Positions 48,465-58,837 of a DNA stretch of 64,000 nt are shown piece after piece. Position 1 is the first letter of the stretch; each line of letters opens with the position of its first letter. Below the pieces are notes generated by a model. It worked only from the letters and a program-made list of their open reading frames with translations, did not search any database and was not told the origin of the DNA. Where the stretch lies: NCBI GenBank assembly GCA_036873135.1, contig JAPTYO010000017.1, forward strand, positions 14,942,001 through 15,006,000, written 5' to 3'. Position numbers and translations under genes: made by a program. Source of the stretch: Clarkia xantiana subsp. parviflora. Taxonomy: Eukaryota; Streptophyta; Magnoliopsida; Myrtales; Onagraceae.

Positions 48465-49229
48465 TGTTAAGTTATGAGATCTAGGTCAACGGGGGGTCGG
48501 CTTTGATCTCACTCCTTACGAGGGATGTGTGCGATCCGATGTTCCTGAGCTGCTCTGTCTTAGTCTATCTTCTTCTTTTCTTCCTTCCTTCCTTTGCTTC
48601 TTCTCTCCTTCTACCCTGCAGAAGGGGCAATACCAGACACGGAGGGGGGGGGGGGGGTGGTGCCTGGTGAACCCTCTCCGATGCCTAAGTCAGTATTCTT
48701 CTAGAGAGATAAAGCTAGAGAGATGTCAGAGCTAAAATGTCCAAATGGCCAAGATGATCAAATGAGTTGTGAAGGCGGGGTATTTATAGGCAACGGTGTC
48801 ATTAAGGTGGCTTAATGACATCGTTAGCCTTTAAACACAATTAATTAACCTTTAAATGCATAATTAAGACCTTAGGATACAGAGAAGGTAGGCGGCGTGA
48901 ACCGAGTGTGGGTGTCCGACAATGGCGCAGGGGCCCTTGGGGGGAGGAGAAATCCGACCCCCAAGGGTAGGGGTTGGGTGAGGGCACCCAACCCCTCCTA
49001 GGAGAGATCGGGTTGGCTGACCCGATCTCTCCTAGGGGAGGTCGGATGTGGCCACCCAACCTCACCTAGGTGAGTTTTACCCCGGCCGGACGAGCGCTCC
49101 GGCCTCGTCCGAGCCGTTAATGTGTTCGCGAAGTGTTCGGGTTGAAGTTTCGATTTATAATCGGTGATGGGACGATAAAAATACAACGGTTTGGAAGTCA
49201 ACGGGTTCAAATTGGGCGTATATCCATCA
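48465..49229 (-). repeat. 3' LTR of element F (765 bp)
   Basis: TG...CA bounded; minus-strand TATA box (CTATAAATA) at about 48781-48789; 14 G at 48644-48657. Only one copy of the 34-bp palindromic unit. Confidence 0.94.
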
Positions 49230-49246
49230 CATGCCCCCGAGTCAAC
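49230..49246 (-). promoter_or_regulatory. Polypurine tract region of element F
   Basis: Minus strand TCGGGGGCATG directly before the 3' LTR; shorter and less pure than in B, C and E, but similar to D's CTCGGGGGCAAG. Confidence 0.7.
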
Positions 49247-50893
49247 CAATGGCTTAACCCTTGATTGACTCTATTTCAGGATGGTATGACACGCGCAATT
49301 TGAAACCGGGATTTTACCTTCTCGTCTGAATGCTCGCTTACCCTTAGATGCGTGCCTCTGACTCTGCCCCCTGCCTTATGAGATAGAGAAATTGTAAACG
49401 TCAGAGTAGCACGGACGTGTGCCTAGGCAAGCGTCCGTCTGCGGTAGGAGTAATAAACTTATCCTTGCTATAGATGCATACTCAAAAAATACACACTTGC
49501 ACAGGGGTGTGATATGAATGCAACTAAATGACCTATGCTTCAAATTCGTGCCGGGATTTTATCTAAGTGAGGAAAAATTTAATTTTGGCCAAAAATTTTC
49601 CTAAGTATGGAATGCTCAAAAATAAAACTATCTTGATAATTTTTCTAAGTATGGGAATATATACTTAGCTATAGGTGAAAGGGATAAAAATGATGGTTTT
49701 TCCTTGGCCCTTAGATTTTATTTAAGGATAGATGGATGGTGGTGATTAAAACCCTCTAAAAAACCCTACCATCCTTTTAACATAAAAGAGAGTTAGAGAA
49801 ATACCTTAGGGAGTCACCATAGCCACCATCCTCCTTCTTCACTCACCCTTGGAGAGCAAGAAAAGTTTGAGAGCACCCCCAAGGTTAGGGCCGGCCAGAA
49901 TTTTTCACCAAGGAGTAAAAATCCGGCCAGCAGCTCCGGCGGGAGGGAACCACCAGCACGGGCGAAGGCGATTGGCGGACCAGCAGCTCGAGACGGCGGC
50001 TGACGGACCTGGGCGACACGGCACGAGCTTGGCCGGCGGAGGGTGGTGACCAATCGAGCAGCGGCGTCGGGATGCTTCGACGGTGAGTCTTCTTCCGGCG
50101 ACGGCATTGGACGGACGACGACGGTGATCGACGACGAGCTCACCTCTGACGACGACGGCACCAGGTCCAGCGGGGGTTGTCGACGGCGATAGGAAGCAGC
50201 TCCGGTGTGACCCACGGCGGCTTCCGGCGACGGTGGGGCGACCGAAACCAGTTCCGGCGACGACGGGGTCCGATTTCCGGCGAGGACCTGATTCCCGGCA
50301 ACGTTCAAATTTGAATTCCGGACCCGTTTATCACATCGGGTCGGGTTTTCCGAAGGTCCGTTCTTTTCCCCTCCGTTTCCGCGTGAAACGTTGATTTTTG
50401 AATCGTTGATATTTGATTGCCGATGCTTGATTGCCGAAATTTAATTGAATGTGGGATTGTCGTAGATAGCCGTTGGTAGTTGTGGATTTTGGGAAAAAAT
50501 GTTTGCCGGTCGTCCGGATATGGTTTTTTGTCCGATTGGGCTATCCCGGTCTTGAATTTGATGTCGTGCCGCCGTTGGTGCGTTAATCTTTGTTGGAGGG
50601 TATAATGGTAATTTTTTCCAAAACCCGACCTTAGGCTCGGATAAAATTATTCAACTTGGTTGTTGTCGTTGGTTGAGTGTCGGGGTATTTCCGGTTCCTC
50701 GGAAATTTCTCTTATCTTGATATTTGTCGTGTCGTGGTAGGTACTATACTCCTGGTGGTGTCCACGTACGCAGACTCTTCAGAGACGTCGTATTCTCCGA
50801 AGAATGAGTGAGTTCCTTTTTCTCTTCCTTTTCGGTCGCGTTACTTCCTTTCCTATTGCTAGCTTAGTACCGTGACCTTCATTGGGGTGTTAG
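49247..50893. other. Leader region of F's antisense gene, with a GC-rich block
   Basis: AT-rich to about 49790. Then a GC-rich block (49850-50330) rich in CGGCGACGG-type trinucleotide runs; then AT-rich again. No conserved protein seen; an open frame on the minus strand across the GC block looks like composition only. A GTGAGT donor after ATGA at 50804-50807 and an acceptor at 50893 are candidates for the first intron, but the phase does not fit that ATG. Confidence 0.5.
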
Positions 50894-53200
50894 TCGAAAT
50901 TTGATTCGTGCTTTGGGGTTTCCTGCTACCTTTGCCTTAGGTCTCGCTATCCTGTCAGAGAACCATCTCACTAGGTCCGATTACAACGAACATGTCACCC
51001 TAGGAGATATCTGTCCCCTAGATGAGCCTCTGTATCCTTTTCTCCCCTCCTTGGGGAATACTCGCGAGACGGTGACGGAGCCTCCTATAGGGAAGGTCGC
51101 CGTGTACCCTTCCCATATCCGATTTGGGCTGAGGCTGCCTTACTGTGACGAGCTTATAGAGTTGAGCAGGTTCTTCAGGATTTCTCCTGTGAACCTTGCC
51201 CCCAGTGCCCTCCGTGTCTGGGTGGGCTTCCGGGTATTGTGCCATTGGTACTCCTGGAAGTACTCTCTCGTTCTATTCCGATGCTTCTATCGGTTCCAGT
51301 ACCGGACGAAGGTGGGGTTTGCGAGTTTCGTAACTCGCCATCCGACCTTCAAAGATCCCCGATTCGCCGATTTCGGGTTGAGTGGGGTCGAGTGGGATAC
51401 CTCCCACCGTTTCGTGACCCAGAGTGATAATTCGGCCAGTCACTGGGCTAAGCATTACTTCTTCATTACGGACCGATACGTTACTTGGTCGGTTTTGAAT
51501 GAGGATCGGTCCGATGGTTGGCCTGCTTTTGGAGAGTTCTCTTCAGTTGATTTGAAGACTATGAAGATCATTCACGAGAGCAACAGGACCCGGTCTTACT
51601 GCCCCGTGTCCTTAGTGACTGAGACAGATCTTTACGAGGCCGGGATCAGTCTGACTCCTGACTCCGGGGGTTCGGTATGTCACTTGGTCTTTCCATCTTT
51701 ATTTACCTTCTGCTCTTCCTTTGTAGGTTGGTTTCATGGAAAAACCTATAACGTGCAGGGAGCCCCTGTTGATCTGAGCAAGAGGAAGGCTCCTTCTAGT
51801 TCTGCTTTGAAGAAATCCCCCCTGCCTGGGAAGAAGGCTGGGGCCTCTGGTATGCTTTCTCCTATTTGCTTCTTTATGGTATAACCTATGTTTTCCTTAT
51901 CTTGTTTTTCTTACCTTGCTAGGGCTCTCCCCCTTGGTGACTGAGAGGGTCGTCTCCGTTGGCAGAGATTCTGGACCTTCCAAGTCTAAGCCGCGGAGAT
52001 CTGAGTCTGAGGCCGGGGCCTCGGCTGCTAAGAGAAAGAAGGCTGTGGATCCTGCTTCGCCTACTGCTCGTCCTCCGATCCCATCTCGTGATAAGGAGAT
52101 GGTGGTCGAAGAGGTGCCTTCCCTGGCTGACAAAGGGAAGCGACCTGCTGGTGGTGGTTCCCCTGCCCCCCAGCCGAGGGCGCGGTCCTCAGGTATGATT
52201 TCTACCTTGTTGCTGATCCTTCTATGTTTATGTTCTCCCTTGACTTGCTTTGCTTGTGTAGGTGGGCCTCCGACTTTAAGTCGGAAGGATTTCGCACGGC
52301 TTACTGATGAAGATGTTATTGGGTCTGAGTGGACTCCCTTCGCTGGTCTGAAGGAGTTTCACCTCGATAGCACCTCCTCTTTGCGGACTCCTGAGGTTGG
52401 CGTCCGCGTACTCCGCGGCACCATCCCCCCTGGCGATCGTGTTGGTCCGCCCAAGTCTCCTGGGGAGACTCGGCGCTTTGTTCAGGGGGTACTTTCTCGT
52501 TATGCACCTGTGAGTTGTTCCTTGCTTTCCTTTTATTACTTTCATAATGGCTATCTTTTGGTTACTCATCCCTTGTTTGAATTGTTAGGGTATGTCTGAC
52601 ATGGTGAACATGTCTTCGCTCGTGCTCGAGTTATCTGACGAGAGGAAGACCCTTGAGGACAGCTAGGTCTCTCTCAAGGCGGAGGTCGCCACTGCTGCTG
52701 AGAAGGCGCGTATATCTGATTTGAGGATGCAGGAGCTCCGGGACCAGGTGTCCTTGCTTGAGACTACTGTGGGCAGTTTGCGCCGGGAAGCTGAGGTTGC
52801 CGCGTCGCTCCATTCTGAGGAGCTGCGGAAGTTGGAGGCTAAGTGTCGGGCGGAGGAGAGGGCTGTCGCGGTGTCTGAGTACAAGGCCTCCTCTGCCTTC
52901 ACCGCCGATTATAGCACGCGTCTCACTCAGGAGATGAACCAGTTCGGTGAGTATCTGGTTGATCACATATACCGGATTGATCCTCAGTTCCCGTTTGGTG
53001 ACCTTGGTGACTTTGGGCCATATGCCACTGGCTACGCGACTGTTCTGATGGGTCAGGCTGCTGTTGCAGACGAGGCTGCCCCTGCCCAGGTGGATGCTAC
53101 ACCTGTGGAGATTGGTACCTCAGACTCCTCCTCTTCATCCATTTCCGCTGGCGGTTCAGCTTCAGGGGGTGAGGGTGACTCCCCCGAAGGTTCTGACTGA
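50894..53200 (+). pseudogene. Antisense accessory gene of F, nearly intact
   Basis: Exons 50894-51674, 51759-51849, 51923-52192, 52262-52509 and 52589-53200, joined by GT-AG introns of 69-84 bp, all in consistent phase. The first exon holds the PF04195-like domain (GLRLPYC, APSALRVWVGF, KHYFFITD). A short lysine/arginine-rich SKRKAPSS linker follows, then a serine/proline-rich part with TPEVGVRVLRG. The 612-nt last exon encodes a coiled coil, then DPQFPFGDLGDFGPYA and a serine-rich acidic tail. The one break I see is a TAG at 52664-52666 early in the coiled coil. The start exon is unresolved. Its role is unknown. Confidence 0.82.
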
Positions 53201-53639
53201 CTTGTTTATCTCATGCTATCCTTGTATATATAACTACACTCCTTCTCCCCTTGTATGGGTTGAGTGTTTTTTGAGATTGTGATGGTGTTTGTTGTTACTT
53301 TCCTTTGCCGCATTGTGTTGTTGACTACGTGGTTCGTTTGCCTTTATATTAGTGCTTCTCATGCTTTTGTATATATCTCTTCTCATGATGCCTCCCTATG
53401 CCTTGTGTATGGCTCTTTGGGTATGGACCCTTCCCTTGGTATATTTCCTTTACTTATCCTTCTTTCGTGGTTTCCTTCATGTCATACCTGTCATTTCATA
53501 AAGAAAAAACATTACTTGTTCTTCACATTACTTTACTTAGAAATTTCTTTCTCATGTTATCCTTCTGAGCATGGTATCCTACTAAGCATGGTACCCTTCT
53601 GAACATGGTATGATGATCTCTTCTGATACCCCTTACACG

Positions 53640-54440
53640 GTATACGTTGTACTGTTAGACCAAAGATACGCTCTTGGTGGGCGTCGAAATCTGTTCACGA
53701 GACAGGCTCTTGGACGGCACTTAACGTTTCACAGGATAGGCTCCCGGAGGGCACAGGTTAGTCCACCGATACGTTCTTGACGGGTGTCAAAATCTGTTCA
53801 CGAGACAGGCTCTCGGACGGCACTTAACGTTTCACAGGATAGGCTCCCGGAGGGCTCAGGTTAGACCAAAGATACGCTCCTGGTAGGCGTCGAACTGGTA
53901 GTTTGAAATCTACCTCAAGATACGCTCTTGGGGGCGTCGAACTGGTAGTGTTTTTTCTACCTCAAGATACGCTCTTGGGGGCGTCGAATCTGGTAGGTTG
54001 CAAATCTACCTCAAGATACGCTCCTGGGGGCGTCGAAATCGTAGTTTTTGGAAACCACTCTCAAGATACGCTCTTGGTGCGTCGAATTCGTAGTGTAATA
54101 ACTACTCTCAAGATACGCTCTTGGGGGCGTCGAAGGTCGTAGTATGAACACTACTCTCAAGATACGCTCCTGGGGGCGTCGAAGTTCGTAGTTTTTGGAA
54201 ACCACTCTCAAGATACGCTCTTGGTGCGTCGAAGGTCGTAGTGTAATAACTACTCTCAAGATACGCTCTTGGGGGCGTCGAATGTCGTAGTATGAACACT
54301 ACTCTCAAGATACGCTCTTGGGGGCGTCGAATGTCGTAGTATGAAAACTACTCTCAAGATACGCTCTTGGGGGCGTCGAATGTCGTAGTATGAAAACTAC
54401 TCTCAAGATACGCTCTTGGGGGCGTCGATCCTGTCATTGA
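53640..54440. repeat. Tandem-repeat array of F
   Basis: Units of about 49 bp (core CTCAAGATACGCTCTTGGGG) in at least ten copies from about 53900, most regular at 54250-54430. More diverged forms at 53655-53890 carry CACGAGACAGGCTC. It sits between the converging antisense and sense genes. Confidence 0.93.
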
Positions 54441-54694
54441 CTTGAAGTCATATCTGTGTAAGGATAACTTCGTGAGTATACCACTACATTCACTGGAAAA
54501 TACTTTTGAGTAACTACTACTCCCTTAGGAGCATTCATGTTTTTGTACACTTGGGATGCCTTGGTGCACCAAGACACCCTTTGTAGGAATGAAAGATAGT
54601 TGTAGAGTTGGAGTAACTTCGTGAGTTCTCCTTCTCAAAAGTTATTTTTTGAAAAGCTTGTAAAGCTGAAACATGCGAAATGCTAGATATAAAA

Positions 54695-57600
54695 CTAAGG
54701 ATATGGGGTGGTCACTGTGTCTGTTGCCACGTATTCCTTGAAGTCTCCATTGTAAATCATTTCCTCCACTTCCACCTTCAACACCATGCAGTTGCTGGTT
54801 TGATGCCCCCAGGTCCCATGGTACTCACACCAACCCTGTGCATCTCTACCTAGGAAGGCCTTGCCTTCCTCCCTGCATGCTGGCAGCTCTTGCTTGAGGC
54901 GCTTGTGGAAAATTTCTTCTATGCTGAGTGTGAGGGGTGTGAATGTGAAATTGACACCTCTTCCCAATATGTCTGCTTCTCTTCCTTTCTCTGGAACTTC
55001 ATCCAACTGTTCCGCCTCTTGTTCAAATGCCCTGTCCAGCTTCGCCTTGAGCTCTCTCATTGTGCTCGTCATGACCATCTCATAGAGCCCTCCATAGGCC
55101 TCGAATGAGCTTGGATGCATGTTTCTGATGAATGCTCTGACTGCTTCTCCCCTTGTGATGTCCATGTTGGCACCATAATCAAAGAATCTCTGGAAATAGC
55201 TTGATATAGACTCCTGCGGCATTTGCTTGATATCATCTATGTAGCGGAAGCCTCTTAGGATGGAGTTCCTTGTTCTGTTCCCTATTGTGGTGTCTGGCTG
55301 CCAAGGTATGGATGTCACCTTCACAGCCTTGCTCCTGTGTTTCCTTGTAGGCACTGTTTGAAAAAGCTGCCTGCTCAAACGGAGTGTCACTCCACTCCTC
55401 CTCCTTCCTTGCCTTTGTCTCCCTCCCCTCCTTCTTCTATCCTGGTTGGCTCCTGCCATGACCACAGCCACTGTGTCTGTCCTGTGTGATCCATGTCTCA
55501 TTGAATTGACATAGCATTGTCTTGCAGTGCGTTGATCACCCAGGACTTCTCCAACTCCGTTCTCCGTGATGTACTTCAGCTTCTGGTGAACAGTGGATGG
55601 CACTATTTCTAGGATCCCATTGTAGGCTCCCAGGCTTTCAACCACCAAGAAATTGACATTTACCTTCAGCTGGGTCCATCCTTGGCCCATGGTCACTGGC
55701 AAGGTTATCATCCCCAGGGGGTAACTTGTTGCCCCTGAGAAGGTAACTAGAGGGAAGTTGACCGGTTTGATGTCTGCTTTGGTTTTCCCTATCTCTTCCA
55801 ACACTCTCAGGCTTAGGAGGTCAGCTGAGCTGCCCCCATCCACCAAAATTCTCTTTACATCAAAGTTGTCAATATCTAAAGTAATAACTAGAGCATCGTC
55901 ATGTGGAAAGACGATGTGGCTCTTGTCCTTCTCCGAGAACTCGATCTTCACTTCTTCTCCTTCTCTTGGCCTTTTTCTCCACCTTGGCACTGAGCTTAAC
56001 TTGGATGCATAGACTTCTCTTGCATTAGCAGTTGGGCCACCCGATGCTACTCCCCCATGTATCATATTTATGACTCCTCTTTTGTTGGGTGGAGGGTTGT
56101 AGTCTATCTTTCCCTTGCCCTTGTCCTTCTGCGATGGCCCTAGTTGCATACTGTTGCCCCCATGGTCTACGAATTGCTTCAGTTCTCCCCTCTGGACGAT
56201 GTTGTTTATGCTTAGCTTTAGGCTAAAGCATTCATTTGTGTCGTGACCGTAAGCCTCATGGTTGTCACACCATCTATCCTTGTGATTTCCTACCATTGGG
56301 GCTCTCCACCTTGCAGGGGGTGACCAAAGCTTTTGGTTCCGCATCTCTCTAAGTACGGTGGCTGGAGTGGCGTTTAGTGGGATGAACTTAATGACGTTTA
56401 TTTCTCTAGCCTTTAAGGGTTCACCCATTTGGTTTCTTTGCTGTGGCGGACGCCATTCCTGCTGCCTTGCATGCTGTGGTGCCTGGGGTGGCTTTCCTTT
56501 GTTTGGCCTTTGAGTATCCTCCTTGGCTGCCTGAATTTTGGCCTTCTTGCTTGCCCTGTGCCTCTCAAGGTCAATATGCGTTTTAACTCTCCCTGCAAGC
56601 TCCTCCAAGGTGCTTGCTGGCTTTTTGGCCATCTTTTCAGCCAATGTTGACCCAAAGCGACCTAAGTTTCTGATAAAGGCTCGGATTATCTCCCCTTCAG
56701 TGATGTCTCCCTGGATGTCTGCAATATTCTGGTTGAACCTAGTATAGTAGCTGGCCAGGGATTCATCGTATTCTTGTTTTACGTCATCAATGGAGCCTGT
56801 TCCCTTGAGGAGTTTCCTCTCCCCTAGGTATCTCTGCAGAAACTTAGCTTTTAGCTGCTCCCATGAGTGGATGCTCTCAGAGGTCAGGCTGAAGAACCAA
56901 TGTGAGGCCACCCCTGATAGGGTGTTTGGGAAAAGGAGTGCCTTGTATCTTTCATCAGTTGTCCTCCCGAATAGGGAGGCCTCATGCTGTTGGATATGCT
57001 CTAGGGGGTCTCCCTTCCCATTGTACTTTGCAATTTGCACTGTGTGCAGGGAGTCTGGCACCCTATTCATCTCTAGTTCCCTTGTGAAAGGGTGGTTCGT
57101 CTTGTCACTTAGACAATGCAGGCTGGGTTTCTTTGACTCATTCAATTTCCAGGTTATCATGGCTTCTATCTCCTCCGGGGTGATCATCACCTGTGCCGGA
57201 GTATAACCCCTCTGATACCCACTGTAGTTGTAGACTGGGCTTACTGGGTTCCCTTGTCCCTGCTGGTATGGACTGTAGGTGTACCCTTGATACGCCTGCT
57301 GGGGTGCTTCATAGAAGTCCTGCCTCCTTGGAGGTCTTGCTTGTCTTTCCTCTCCCAGCGGGGTGTAAGCCCTGTTGCTCTGCTGTTGCCTAGGAGGCAC
57401 AAATTGTTGCCTTCCCTCTGGGGGTGGCTCCTGGTGATATCTTCTTTGTTCCTCTCGCTGCCCTGCTCGAGGGTGCGAGTAGTACTCTTCTGCTGGGATC
57501 TGCTCCTCTTCCTGAGCTTCAGTGTAAGTTCCTTAGGTGTATGCCGTCCTTGCATACGCTGTGTGGGCGCGGTTGCCCTCTCTCTGTGTCGGCATCCCGT

Positions 57601-57919
57601 ACGGGTACCTTTGGGGTTGCTCTTCATAATAGTATCCCTCAGGGGGTGCCGTGTTGTGGGAAGGCACTCCCTGTTGTTCTCTTTCTCTGTGTGGCCTTCT
57701 TGCCCGGGGGGTGGAGGCTGTGGAGGACTCAGCCCCAGCTGGGCGTGAAGGTCCTCCCTCCTGGTTGTTCTGTTGCTGAGGAGGTTGTGGTATTTCTTGG
57801 GGCTCTGGATGCATTGGCTGCTTCCCAGGGTTAGGCCGCCTCCCTTGGGGTATGGGTTCTCTTCTCCGCCCATTGCCCCCGGGTGGGTGTTGGGGCCTGG
57901 ACACCCTACTGTTCGTCAT
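54695..57919 (-). pseudogene. F polyprotein: gag, protease and a second gag-like module
   Basis: One frame of 1074 codons from ATG 57919, broken only by a TAA at 57533-57535 in the glutamine/proline-rich N-terminus; from ATG 57400 it is open for 901 codons. Gag core about 305-430 (WFFSL, YYTRF), knuckle about 549-563 (NHEAYGHDT), protease LVDGGSSAD about 690. A small deletion after GAYNGIL removes the GRTTINP motif kept in the other elements. Then a basic RRRRGGRQR stretch, a second gag-like part about 884-953 (SYFQRFFDY) and a second knuckle with YHGTWGHQT about 1027-1041. No RT follows. The same order is seen in D. Confidence 0.9.
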
Positions 57920-57950
57920 AGCTCGTGTAATAGCCAGGCTTTCTGTTCGA

Positions 57951-57968
57951 AGCCTATAGACGGCGCCA
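57951..57968 (-). promoter_or_regulatory. Primer binding site of element F
   Basis: Minus strand TGGCGCCGTCTATAGGCT, two bases from the LTR. TTCGAAC follows at the same spacing as in D. Confidence 0.8.
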
Positions 57969-57970
57969 AG

Positions 57971-58837
57971 TGTTAAGTTATGAGATCTAGGTCAACGGGG
58001 GGTCGGCTTTGATCTCACTCCTTACGAGGGATGTGTGCGATCCGATGTTCCTGAGCTGCTCTGTCTTAGTCTATCTTCTTCTTTCCTTCCTTCCTTCCTT
58101 TGCTTCTTCTCTCCTTCTACCCTGCAGAAGGGGCAATACCAGACACGGAGGGGGGGGGGGGGGTGGTGCCTGGTGAACCCTCTCCGATGCCTAAGTCAGT
58201 ATTCTTCTAGAGAGATAAAGCTAGAGAGATGTCAGAGCTAAAATGTCCAAATGGCCAAGATGATCAAATGAGTTGTGAAGGCGGGGTATTTATAGGCAAC
58301 GGTGTCATTAAGGTGGCTTAATGACATCGTTAGCCTTTAAACACAATTAATTAACCTTTAAATGCATAATTAAGACCTTAGGATACGGAGAAGGTAGGCG
58401 GCGTGAACCGAGTGTGGGTGTCCGACAATGGCGCAGGGGCCCTTGGGGGGAGGAGAAATCCGACCCCCAAGGGTAGGGGTTGGGTGAGGGCACCCAACCC
58501 CTCCTAGGGAGGATGGGGTTGGCCAACCCCATCCCTCCTAGGAGAGATCGGGTTGGCCGACCCGATCTCTCCTAGGAGAGATCGGGTTGGTCCACCCAAT
58601 CTCCCCTAGGAGAGATCGGGTTGGCTGACCCGATCTCTCCTAGGGGAGGTCGGATGTGGCCACCCAACCTCACCTAGGTGAGTTTTACCCCGGCCGGACG
58701 AGCGCTCCGGCCTCGTCCGAGCCGTTAATGTGTTCGCGAAGTGTTCGGGTTGAAGTTTCGATTTATAATCGGTGATGGGACGATAAAAATACAACGGTTT
58801 GGAAGTCAACGGGTTCAAATTGGGCGTATATCCATCA
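57971..58837 (-). repeat. 5' LTR of element F (867 bp)
   Basis: 102 bp longer than the partner LTR, wholly because of three extra 34-bp palindromic units (about 58500-58640). Otherwise almost identical. Confidence 0.94.
58500..58660. repeat. 34-bp palindromic repeats in F's 5' LTR
   Basis: Four units, each an inverted repeat around CCTAGGAGAGATCGGGTTGG. The first unit is diverged (GGATGGGGTTGGCC). The partner LTR has one unit at about 48992-49035. Confidence 0.9.

Larger units (their letters stand above)
48465..58837 (-). mobile_element. Element F: young non-autonomous Tat-like retrotransposon
   Basis: LTRs at 48465-49229 and 57971-58837, target duplication GTCGA (48460-48464 and 58838-58842), inserted in E's RT. 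Outside a 102-bp repeat expansion the LTRs differ at only about two sites by eye. It carries a gag-protease-gag' frame and the antisense gene but no RT, RNase H or integrase. At 10.4 kb it is as large as the autonomous elements. Confidence 0.95.

Noticed and set aside
49814..50308. A 164-codon open frame on the minus strand in F
   Set aside because: It lies in the GC-rich block and looks like composition; no domain and no counterpart in D.
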